Of a stretch of 64,000 bases of DNA, positions 49,562 to 58,031 are shown piece by piece. Every line of letters begins with the position of its first letter. Positions within the stretch are counted from its first letter, which is position 1. Source of the stretch: Planctomycetaceae bacterium (GTDB lineage: Bacteria > Planctomycetota > Phycisphaerae > Phycisphaerales > SM1A02); contig CANLMX010000005.1 in assembly GCA_947492385.1 (NCBI GenBank), positions 23,184 through 87,183 of the forward strand, in the 5' to 3' direction. Below the pieces are notes generated by a model. It saw only the letters and a program-made list of their open reading frames with translations, made no database searches and was not told where the DNA came from. The position numbers and the translations under genes are program-made.

Positions 49562-51256
49562 ATGCACTGCAGTGACTCCCCACGTCATTCTTGCCCAGTC
49601 GCCCCCCGGTTGCGGTGGCGCCCGTGGGCGGCATGCGCCGGCGCCATCCTGAGCGGGCTCGCGGGCGTCGGCTGCGACTACGACAGCTGGATGGACCCGA
49701 GCCGGACGGGCTACTTCGAGCACACCCCGACCTCGATCCCGGTGCTCCGCAAGATCGACGTCATCGAGGTCGAGCGGGACGCCTTCGCGACCGAAATCGG
49801 TTCGCCGCGGCCGGAAGACCTCCTCCCGGCCGCGCCCGACTACGTGTTCGCGTCGGGCGACGTGATCGAGATCCAGATCAACGACCTGTTCCAGGTCGAC
49901 AAGGCCGAGCAGTTCCGCCGGACCGTCGATCAGTCGGGCAAGGTGGTGCTTCCCATCATCGGGGCCATCGAGACGTCGGGGCTCACCCAGACGCAGCTCA
50001 TCCAGCTGATCACCGACAAGCTCAAGCCGATCATCCGCGACCCGCGGGTGTCCGTGTCGGTGCTCGAGGGCCGATCGTTCACGTTCGTCGTCGACGGCGA
50101 GGTCCGCAACGCCGGCGTGTACGCGCTTTCGCGCCCCGACTTCGACGTCGAACAGGCCGTGGCGCTCGCAGGCGGTGCGAACCAGGGCGTGCGGCGCGTG
50201 CGCATCGTGCGCGTGCTGCCCGAGGAACTGGCGGAAGCCGAGGCGGAGTCCGGTATCGGGGCGGGTACCGCGCCCGCGAAGCCTGAGGCAGGCGCCGTGA
50301 CCACGCCGGCCACCCAGCCCGCGAGCACCACGCCGCCCGCGGCGCCGGCGCCCTCGGTTGACGACCTCCTGAAGCAGATCGCGCCGCCGTCGGACGCACC
50401 TGCGGGCGCGCCCGCGGCACCGCCGGCCGCGCCGCCCGCCAGCCCGGGTGCGATGCGCACGCCGGCCGCCGTGGTGGATGTCGACCAGCTCGAGTCGCCG
50501 AAGGTCGATGCACCCGTCGCACCCGTGCAGGGCGACGTCAAGACGCCCGCCGCCACCGTCCCCGCGACGGAAGCGCGGTACATGTTCGACACCCAGCGCC
50601 AGGAGTGGGTGTTCGTGCCTGCCGGCGACTCGGGCCCGACGGACGGCCTCGGCACCCTCGAGGCGCCGAATGCGCCGGACGGCGCGGTGACGGGCCCCGC
50701 CGCCGCGGCCTCCGAGGCACGCCCGCTCCGTCAACCGAAGGACTTCCGGCTGCCGAACGGTCGCCGCACGCGCGTCATCCTGGTCGACTGGACCGAGCTG
50801 AAGAAGGGCGACCTCTCGCAGCAGGTGATCATCCGCGCCGGCGACAAGGTGCACGTGGAGAGCGACCTCGGCGTCGTGTACATCGACGGCGAAATCGCGC
50901 GTCCGGGCGTCTACAACCTGCCGCCCATCGGTGAGCTCACGCTCAGCCGCCTGGTTTCGGCGGCGGGTGGCCTCGGCCAGATCGCCATTCCGCAGCGCGT
51001 GGACCTCATCCGCAAGATCGCGCCCGACCGCGAGGCGGCCATCCGCGTCAACCTCGCCGCCATCCGGAACAAGGCCGAGCCGGACATCGTGATGCGCGCC
51101 GACGACCACATCATTATCGGCACGAACTTCTTCGCGACGCCGCTCGCGGTCATCCGCAACGGCTTCCGCATGACGTACGGCTTCGGCTTCCTGCTCGACC
51201 GGAACTTCGGTAACGACGTGTTCGGACCGCCGCCGGTGAACGTGGTCGGAAACTGA
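49562..51256 (+). CDS. Polysaccharide export outer-membrane lipoprotein (Wza/OPX-like)
   Basis: A 564-residue OPX protein. The signal ends in the lipobox AGVGC (cysteine 38). Residues about 90-165 form the polysaccharide export domain (DYVFASGDVIEIQINDLF, RTVDQSGKVVLPIIGAI). A first SLBB domain follows (FVVDGEVRNAGVYAL, AVALAGGANQGVRRV). Next comes an unusual Ala/Pro/Thr-rich insert of roughly 150 residues (about 235-390). A second SLBB-type unit closes the protein (RAGDKVHVESD, YIDGEIARPGVYNLPP, VSAAGGLGQIAIPQ). It should form the outer-membrane exit for the exopolysaccharide. It is the first gene of the envelope block. Confidence 0.88.
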   Translation: MHCSDSPRHSCPVAPRLRWRPWAACAGAILSGLAGVGCDYDSWMDPSRTGYFEHTPTSIPVLRKIDVIEVERDAFATEIGSPRPEDLLPAAPDYVFASGDVIEIQINDLFQVDKAEQFRRTVDQSGKVVLPIIGAIETSGLTQTQLIQLITDKLKPIIRDPRVSVSVLEGRSFTFVVDGEVRNAGVYALSRPDFDVEQAVALAGGANQGVRRVRIVRVLPEELAEAEAESGIGAGTAPAKPEAGAVTTPATQPASTTPPAAPAPSVDDLLKQIAPPSDAPAGAPAAPPAAPPASPGAMRTPAAVVDVDQLESPKVDAPVAPVQGDVKTPAATVPATEARYMFDTQRQEWVFVPAGDSGPTDGLGTLEAPNAPDGAVTGPAAAASEARPLRQPKDFRLPNGRRTRVILVDWTELKKGDLSQQVIIRAGDKVHVESDLGVVYIDGEIARPGVYNLPPIGELTLSRLVSAAGGLGQIAIPQRVDLIRKIAPDREAAIRVNLAAIRNKAEPDIVMRADDHIIIGTNFFATPLAVIRNGFRMTYGFGFLLDRNFGNDVFGPPPVNVVGN

Positions 51257-51350
51257 GTGAATCGCCGCGGATCGCCGAACCGCCGGGCGCGCCGGTCGTA
51301 ACGATGCTCGGAACCGATCCCGGCGGGCACCTTGGAGCGCAAGCACCCGC

Positions 51351-52316
51351 ATGACGAGCAGCGCATCGACCAGCCAACCCCGTGACGGCGCCGTGACCGC
51401 GGCGTCGCCGGCGGGGGCGTTGGTCGACGTGTCGCCGCGCACGATGCTGGTTGCGGCGGCCGTGTTCGCGGCCGGGTTCGTGCTGACGTTCTGGGAGTTC
51501 TTCCGGTTCGTGGTGGTGAAGGCGGTCGAGTCGCCGTCGGACTGGGGCCACACGCTCGTCATCCCGTTCATCAGCGGCTACTTCGTCTGGCTGCGGCGGA
51601 AGGAACTGCTGGCGCAGCCGTTCCGCCCAAGCTGGGGGGCGCTCGCGATCTTCGTCCTCGGCCTGGCGCTCTACATGTTCAGCGCGTTCGGCCCGCCCGC
51701 CGCGCAGCACAACAACATCCGCGGCCTCGGCTGCGGCATCGCGCTCCTGGGCGCGGCGCTCTCGGTGTTCGGCACGGCGTCGTTCCGGTGGATCTGGTTT
51801 CCGTGGGCGTACTGGGTCGTGTTCGGCCAGAGCATCTCCGAGCGCGTGATGTCCAAGGTCACCGAGCGCATGCAGGACTGGAGCGCCGTGGGCGCGGACA
51901 TCCTGCTGAACACGGTGGGTATCGACACGGAGCGCGCAGGCAACGTGCTCACCGTGCACATGTCCGACGGCACGCTGCACCCGCTCAACGTGGCCGAGGC
52001 ATGCTCGGGCATGCGCACGCTCATGGCGTTCCTGGCGATCGGCGTGGCGATGGCGGCCATGGGGCTTCCCCGGTGGTGGCAGCGCGTGCTCCTGGTGCTG
52101 GCGGGCATCCCGATCTCGCTGTTCGTCAACGTCCTGCGCGTGGCGTCGCTCGGCATCCTCTCGCTGATCGATTCGAACATGAGCGCTGGCGAGTTCCACA
52201 GCATGGTGGGGCTTGTCTGGTTGATGCCCGCGTTCCTGCTGTTCCTGGGTGCGATGTGGGTGATCCGGAACATCGTGGTCGAGGACGTCGCGCCCGCGGG
52301 AGGGCAGCCGACGTGA
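51351..52316 (+). CDS. Exosortase (PEP-CTERM transpeptidase)
   Basis: A 321-residue membrane protein with about eight helices. The exosortase/archaeosortase triad is complete: Cys218 in NVAEACSGMRTLMAF, Arg263 in VNVLRVASLG and His283 in GEFHSMVGLV. The N-terminal DWGHTLVIPFISGYFVW fits planctomycete-type exosortases. It should cut PEP-CTERM tags and transfer the protein to a membrane or cell-surface acceptor. Likely substrates in this window are the proteins at 29.5-30.3 kb and 39.3-39.9 kb. Its stop overlaps the EpsI gene start by GTGA. Confidence 0.93.
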   Translation: MTSSASTSQPRDGAVTAASPAGALVDVSPRTMLVAAAVFAAGFVLTFWEFFRFVVVKAVESPSDWGHTLVIPFISGYFVWLRRKELLAQPFRPSWGALAIFVLGLALYMFSAFGPPAAQHNNIRGLGCGIALLGAALSVFGTASFRWIWFPWAYWVVFGQSISERVMSKVTERMQDWSAVGADILLNTVGIDTERAGNVLTVHMSDGTLHPLNVAEACSGMRTLMAFLAIGVAMAAMGLPRWWQRVLLVLAGIPISLFVNVLRVASLGILSLIDSNMSAGEFHSMVGLVWLMPAFLLFLGAMWVIRNIVVEDVAPAGGQPT

Positions 52317-53164
52317 CGATCCGCTTCTTCCGCCCGGTGCGTGCCGTGTACGCGGTCCTGCTCGTGACCCTCGTCGCCGGGGGCCTTGGGTTGCGCACGG
52401 CCATGACCGCGCTCGACGTGTACCTGAAGAAGGAACCGGTGCTCCTGCGCGCGGACCTCGGCAGCCTTCCGACCACGCTCGGCTCGTGGAAGAAGGTGGG
52501 CGAGGACCAGGTCATGGACGCGGCGATGGTCGAGTCGCTCGGCACCGACCGGTACCTCACGCGTTCATATGCGCGCGACGGGAACCCCGCCGAAGGCGTG
52601 ATCTCGCTGCACATCGCCTACTACACCGGCATGATCGACACCGTGCCGCACATCCCCGAGCGCTGCTGGGGCGCGGGGGGATTGGTGCAGCTTGGCGACA
52701 CCGTGACCATGCCGCTCGCGATCGCGGGGCTCGGCGAGCCGACCGCGGACGCGCCGGAGAACCGGGCCACCGGGCTCCGATACCCGATGGCCACCGTGAC
52801 GGATCCCGTGACCCGGCGCAGCGAACCCGTGGCGCTTCCCGTCGGCGAGATGGCGATGACGCTCACGACCTTCCAGGATCCGAAGGCCTCGCGCCTCGTG
52901 CAGTTCGGCGGCTACTTCTTCATCGCCAACGGCCGGTGCACCCCGTCGACCTTCGGCGTGCGTGCGCTCGCGTTCAACCTCACCGATCGGTACGCCTACT
53001 ATTGCAAGGTCCAGCTGTCGGGCCGGTATCCCGAGGGCGACCCGCCTGCCTCCGAGCGCTTCCGCGCCGACTCGGAGGACTTCCTCTCGCAGCTCCTCCC
53101 GCACCTCATGCGCAGGCTCCCCGACTGGCCGTCGGTGGAGCGCGCCGGCCCATCCGCCGGCTGA
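52313..53164 (+). CDS. Exosortase-associated EpsI-type protein
   Basis: A 283-residue protein with one N-terminal membrane anchor (AVYAVLLVTLVAGGLGL) and an extracytoplasmic EpsI domain (DUF3485). The diagnostic HIPERCWGAGG segment matches the H-PE-C signature of EpsI. In many exosortases this domain is fused to the C-terminus of the enzyme; here it is a separate but coupled gene with a GTG start. It probably assists the exosortase or links it to polysaccharide export. Confidence 0.87.
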   Translation: MTIRFFRPVRAVYAVLLVTLVAGGLGLRTAMTALDVYLKKEPVLLRADLGSLPTTLGSWKKVGEDQVMDAAMVESLGTDRYLTRSYARDGNPAEGVISLHIAYYTGMIDTVPHIPERCWGAGGLVQLGDTVTMPLAIAGLGEPTADAPENRATGLRYPMATVTDPVTRRSEPVALPVGEMAMTLTTFQDPKASRLVQFGGYFFIANGRCTPSTFGVRALAFNLTDRYAYYCKVQLSGRYPEGDPPASERFRADSEDFLSQLLPHLMRRLPDWPSVERAGPSAG

Positions 53165-53191
53165 CGCACCGCCCACCCCGGAACGAACCAC

Positions 53192-56100
53192 ATGGCACGC
53201 AGCAAGGTCAACAAGAAGCTCGCACTCGTCGTCGGCGGATTCTCCGCCGCGGCGGTGCTCCTCCTGGTCGCGATCGTCCTGGTCAACAACCTCTGGATCA
53301 AGAACGCCGAGCGCAACGTCCGGGCGGGCGACGCGCTGATGGCCGAGGGCAAGTTCCGGCAGGCGTTCGACATGTACGGCCGCGCTTTGTCGAAGAAGCC
53401 GGACCAGGTGGCGTACGTCGAGAAGATGGAGAAGGCGCTGCGATCGGTGGTGGCCACTACCCCGACGCAGGCGATGGAGGACTACCGCACGCTGTCGAAC
53501 CTGAACCGCGCGCGTACGCGCGCTCAGCCGCTCGACCCCGCGCAGTGGCGGATCCTGCTTGATGCCGTCGAGGACGAGGGCGACATCTACGCGCGCGGCG
53601 AGGGCTGGCTCCAGCTCGAGGGCGTGGCCAAGGACATGCGCGAGATCATGCAGCCGGGCACGCCCGGCGGGCAGATGGCCGAGGAGACCATGCTGTACGC
53701 GCGCGCGCAGCGCGAGGCGCTCCTGACCTCGACCGAGCGCTCGGACCTCGAGCGCCAGGCCGAGGCATTCCTGCGCACCAGCCCGGGAAGCTGGCGCGCG
53801 TGGAACGCGCTGGCGTCGCTTCGGATCGCGGATGTCGCGCGGCTTCGCGGAAGCGGGCAGGAGCAGGCGTCGCAGCGACGACGTGAGCAGGCCGACAAGT
53901 CGATCTCTGACATGCGCGCGGCGCTTCCCAAGGACGACGCCGGCGCGGCCGTGGCGATGGCGCAGGTCGACCTCGACCGCGTGATGCTCGACGCGCGCGA
54001 GGGCAACCGGTTCGATCCGTCGAAGATCGACCCTTCGCGGCTGCAGGGCGCCGTCGATGCGCTCGTGGCGGCTGTCGACAAGGCCGGGCGCGGCCTCTGG
54101 GCGCGCGCCGCGGCAACCCAGTTGATGTCCGCCCGTCAGGCGAAGGCCGCGCGCGAGGTGCTCGAGGCCAGGCTCGCGAAGGACCCGGACGACATGATCA
54201 CCGCGCAGCTGGCGCTCGAGCTCGCCAACGCCACCGGCGGGTCCGGCGGTGGCGCCGACGAGGCGACGCGCACGGCGGCCAAGCGCATCCTCGATCGGCC
54301 GCAGCTTCCCACGGGCCTTTCGTCGTTCGTGCAGGCCGAGTCGCGCAGCCGCGCGCTGCAGGTGCTCCTCGACGCGGCCATCATCGGCTCGAGTGCGCCC
54401 GACATCGAGCCCACCCGGAAGGCGGAGCTCGACCGCGAGATCGCCGACAACCGCGCCAAGCTCCTCGAGGCGCAGCAGAACGACGCCGCGAGCCCGGTCA
54501 TCCTCTCGACCGACGCGAAGATCGCGCAGTCGAAGGGCGACCTCACCGGCGCCTCGCGGATGTGGGAGAGCTACTTCGCGAAGGTGCCGCAGCCGGCGGC
54601 CGACGCGTTCCTCTGGGCGTGCCTGGTCTCGCGCGCGCAGAACGACCTCGGGCTCGCCATGCAGTATGCGTCGCGCGGAAGCGACGCGCACCCGACCGAT
54701 GCGCGCCTGGTGATCCAGCGCGCCGAGCTCGCCGTGCAGCTCGGCCGCGTCGCCGAGGCTGCGGCGCTCTTCGAGGGGCTTGCCAAGTCGTTCCCTGACC
54801 GACAGGAGTTCGTGCGGATGGCCGCGGACCTGAAGTCGCGCGCTGAGGGAACCCAGGCGCAGGCCGCCCCCGAGGTCGAGGCCATCGAGGCTGCCGTCAA
54901 CGACAACGACCTGCCTCGGGCGCGCGAGCTGGCTGCGGCGTGGGCCGCCTCCTCCGGAGGCACGCTGCCTGCGGTCTTCGCGCAGGTGATGGTGGAGGAG
55001 CGCGCCGGCGACAAGGCCAAGGCGCTGGAACTGGTCCGCGAGGCGCTGAACCGCTTCCCCACGAACCCCGACCTGGCGCGCACTGAGGCGTTCTTCGCCA
55101 CGGAGGATCCGGTCGAGCGGATCGACTTGATGACGGCCCGGCTCGTTCCCGACCCGAAGCGACGCCCGCTCGAGCGGCTGCGCGCGCTGCGTTCGATCCG
55201 CGTCGAGCTGGCCCGCCAGATCGAGACGCTGAAGCGGGGCGGCGCCTCGGACGTCACGGCATCCGAACGGGCGTTGGCCCGCGTCGAGGCCGAGCTCCCC
55301 GCCGCCGAGAAGGCCGCGGCCGAGCTCGGCGGCGATGACCAGGGTGCCATCGAGCTGACGTTCAACGATGCGCTCGCGCGCAAGGACTGGGCCGCTGCCG
55401 AGGCGCAGGTGCAGGCTGCGGCGAAGGTGGCGGCGGCCTCTCCATCGCTCGAACCCGTGCTCCGTGCACGACTCCTCGACGCCCAGGGCCGCGCGCCCGA
55501 GGCGATTGCCGCGCTCGAGGCCGCCCGCAAGGCAGGGCGGACCGAGGCGCCGGTCGCCGCGATGCTCGCCATGATCCAGGAACGCGTCGGCAACGAGCCG
55601 GCGGCCTTCGCGCTGTGGAAGGAGGCGTACGAGCGTCGCCCCAACGACCCGAACATCGTGCGCGGGTACACGCGTGCCCTCGGCCGCGGTGGCCAGGGGC
55701 GCCAGGCGCTCGACCTGCTGCGCGCCGCCGTCGCCGCGAGCCCGTCCGACACGGACCTCGCCAACGTCGCCGCGGAGTTCGAGTCCGTGTACGGCCTGCG
55801 CTCGCGTGCGGTCGAGCTCCGCCAGCGCATCGTGCAGGTCGACCCGACGAACCGACAGAACCTGCTCGAGCTCTACACGCTCCTCTTCATGCCGCCCGAC
55901 TTCGGATCGGTGCGCGATGCCTCGGGACGCTCGCGGTTCGACGCCCGCACATGGGCGACCATTCCGCCCGAGGAGCAGCAGCGCCTGCTGGACGACGCGC
56001 GCCGGGCGAACCTCGAGCTCGCGGAGCGCCTGTACCAGGCCGCGCTGCAGCAGGCCCCGTACGACGTCCAACTGGCGATCCGCAAGTCGACCGCGCTGCG

Positions 56101-58006
56101 CGAAGTCGGCAAGTGCGACCTCGGCACCGCGGCGCTCCGGTCGATGATCGATGCGGCCACGGCCGCGGGCAAGGCCACGTACACGATGCACGCCGCGCTG
56201 GCCGCCCACCTCGCCGAGTGCGGCGACCAGGCGGGGTGCGATGCGGCGTTCGCGAAGGCGAAGGAACTGCAGGACCCCTCGCGCCGCGAGGTGGACGCCA
56301 TCCTCGTTGAGTTCGCCGCGGGCCGCGGCGAGTACGCCAAGGCCGTGCAGGTGATGAAGGAGGCGTTCGGCGCGCAGCCGACGCTCCCGAACGTCATGCG
56401 GCTGGCCGACCTGCAGTTGCTCGCCCGGCAGTACCCGGATGCCGAGGCCAGCGTCGCGAAGGCGCGTGAAATGCTCGCAGGCAAGGCCGATGGCGAGACC
56501 CAGCGGGCCCTCGAAATGCTTGCGGCGGGCGTGCTCGCGGGCCGTGCCGACGAACTCCGCGACCAAGGCAAGCTCGACGAGGCCAAGGCGAAGGCCGAGG
56601 AGGCACTCGCCGCCGTCGGCCGCGCGGAAGTGGCGTCGCCCGTCGACCTGACCGCTCCCCTGCGCCGGGCCCAGCTCCTGCGCGCGATGGCGATCGGTGC
56701 CAACGAGCCCAAGCGACTCGACGAGGCCGTGGCCGAGGCCGACCGCATCCTTGCGCGCAATGCCCTCTACTGGCCCGCGGTCACGTTCCGCGCGGACCTG
56801 GCGCTCGACAAGCGCGACCCGTCGGGTGCCATCGGCATCCTCGAGCGCTACCTGCAGGCGCAGCCGGGCAACGAGGAGGCCTCGACGAAGCTGATGGACC
56901 TGCTGGTCGCCACCGGCAACGTGCCGCGTGCGGCGGAGGTGGTCCGTGCCGCGGTGTCCCTGCGTCCCGACGATCCGCGTTGGGCCGAGCGCCTGGGCGA
57001 CCTGCTGGACGGCAGCGGTGACCGCGCCGGCGCCGCGCGCGAGTACGAGCGCGCGTTCACGCTCGATCCCAAGACCGTCCGCTACGCCGAGAAGGCGACG
57101 TACGCGCTCCTCAAGTCGGGCAAGGCGAACGATGCGCTGGCCGTGATGCGCAACGCCGCGGACCTGGTGCAGCGCTCGCCGATGCTCCGCGGCATCGCGG
57201 CGAGCGCGCTGATGCAGTCCGGCCGTCGCGACGAGGCGCTGGTCGCCGCACGCGACGCCATCCTGGCCGCGCGAGCGACGCCCGACGAGCCCGCGGCCCC
57301 CGGGGCCGCCCCCGTGCGCGAAGTGGCCATCGAACGCACGATGGTCACGCTGCGCGAGATGTACGGCGACCAGGGTGCGCAGGACCTCGAGGCGCTGGTG
57401 CTCTCGGTGGGCGACCCCACGCCCATCGAGTCGGCGATGATCGCGGACGCGTGGGCGCGCATGGGCTCGGCCGGGTCGGCGAAGGCGCTGGAGTGGTGCG
57501 CCAAGGTCGACGCCATGGGCGACAAGGCGAGCCCCGGCGTGAAGGCCGGCATCGACCTCACGCGCGGTTCGCTCCTGTATGCCAAGGGCGACGCGATGGG
57601 GGCATGCGACGCGTTCGAGCGCGCCGCGAAGCTGAGCGGGCGCAACGCGTCGGCGCTGAACAACGCCGCGTACCTCCTGAGCACCGTGAAGAAGGACCAC
57701 CGGCAGGCGCTTGAGTACGCGAGCCGGGCGGTGCAGCTGGCCCCCTCCCAGCCCGACTACCTCGACACGCTCGGCTACGTGTTCATCCAACTCGGCCGGA
57801 TGGACGACGCCGCGGACGCGCTCGAAAAGTCGATCGCGGTCCAGCCCACCGCCACGGCGCTGATCCACCTGGGCCAGGCGCGCGCGGGCCAGGGCAAGTT
57901 CGCCGAGGCCCGCCGGGCCGCGCAGCAGGCGAAGGACCTCGGCGCCATCCCACCGGACGCCCAGAAGGAACTCGACGCACTCAACGCGTCGCTCGAAGGC
58001 AAGTGA
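53192..58006 (+). CDS. Giant membrane-anchored TPR protein
   Basis: A 1604-residue protein. A cytoplasmic basic N-terminus (ARSKVNKK) and one membrane helix (LALVVGGFSAAAVLLLVAIVLV) anchor it. The remaining 1550 residues are almost entirely helical TPR-like repeats exposed to the periplasm, of the type GDALMAEGKFRQAFDMYGRAL and LDTLGYVFIQLGRMDDAADAL. The last four or five repeats (from about residue 1490) are the most canonical. Its place between the exosortase pair and the chain-length regulator matches the TPR proteins (PrsT type) of PEP-CTERM/EPS loci, but it is longer and is not a lipoprotein. It may scaffold export or anchoring machinery. Confidence 0.85.
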   Translation: MARSKVNKKLALVVGGFSAAAVLLLVAIVLVNNLWIKNAERNVRAGDALMAEGKFRQAFDMYGRALSKKPDQVAYVEKMEKALRSVVATTPTQAMEDYRTLSNLNRARTRAQPLDPAQWRILLDAVEDEGDIYARGEGWLQLEGVAKDMREIMQPGTPGGQMAEETMLYARAQREALLTSTERSDLERQAEAFLRTSPGSWRAWNALASLRIADVARLRGSGQEQASQRRREQADKSISDMRAALPKDDAGAAVAMAQVDLDRVMLDAREGNRFDPSKIDPSRLQGAVDALVAAVDKAGRGLWARAAATQLMSARQAKAAREVLEARLAKDPDDMITAQLALELANATGGSGGGADEATRTAAKRILDRPQLPTGLSSFVQAESRSRALQVLLDAAIIGSSAPDIEPTRKAELDREIADNRAKLLEAQQNDAASPVILSTDAKIAQSKGDLTGASRMWESYFAKVPQPAADAFLWACLVSRAQNDLGLAMQYASRGSDAHPTDARLVIQRAELAVQLGRVAEAAALFEGLAKSFPDRQEFVRMAADLKSRAEGTQAQAAPEVEAIEAAVNDNDLPRARELAAAWAASSGGTLPAVFAQVMVEERAGDKAKALELVREALNRFPTNPDLARTEAFFATEDPVERIDLMTARLVPDPKRRPLERLRALRSIRVELARQIETLKRGGASDVTASERALARVEAELPAAEKAAAELGGDDQGAIELTFNDALARKDWAAAEAQVQAAAKVAAASPSLEPVLRARLLDAQGRAPEAIAALEAARKAGRTEAPVAAMLAMIQERVGNEPAAFALWKEAYERRPNDPNIVRGYTRALGRGGQGRQALDLLRAAVAASPSDTDLANVAAEFESVYGLRSRAVELRQRIVQVDPTNRQNLLELYTLLFMPPDFGSVRDASGRSRFDARTWATIPPEEQQRLLDDARRANLELAERLYQAALQQAPYDVQLAIRKSTALREVGKCDLGTAALRSMIDAATAAGKATYTMHAALAAHLAECGDQAGCDAAFAKAKELQDPSRREVDAILVEFAAGRGEYAKAVQVMKEAFGAQPTLPNVMRLADLQLLARQYPDAEASVAKAREMLAGKADGETQRALEMLAAGVLAGRADELRDQGKLDEAKAKAEEALAAVGRAEVASPVDLTAPLRRAQLLRAMAIGANEPKRLDEAVAEADRILARNALYWPAVTFRADLALDKRDPSGAIGILERYLQAQPGNEEASTKLMDLLVATGNVPRAAEVVRAAVSLRPDDPRWAERLGDLLDGSGDRAGAAREYERAFTLDPKTVRYAEKATYALLKSGKANDALAVMRNAADLVQRSPMLRGIAASALMQSGRRDEALVAARDAILAARATPDEPAAPGAAPVREVAIERTMVTLREMYGDQGAQDLEALVLSVGDPTPIESAMIADAWARMGSAGSAKALEWCAKVDAMGDKASPGVKAGIDLTRGSLLYAKGDAMGACDAFERAAKLSGRNASALNNAAYLLSTVKKDHRQALEYASRAVQLAPSQPDYLDTLGYVFIQLGRMDDAADALEKSIAVQPTATALIHLGQARAGQGKFAEARRAAQQAKDLGAIPPDAQKELDALNASLEGK

Positions 58007-58031
58007 CGCTCCACGAAGCGAGGACCGAACC

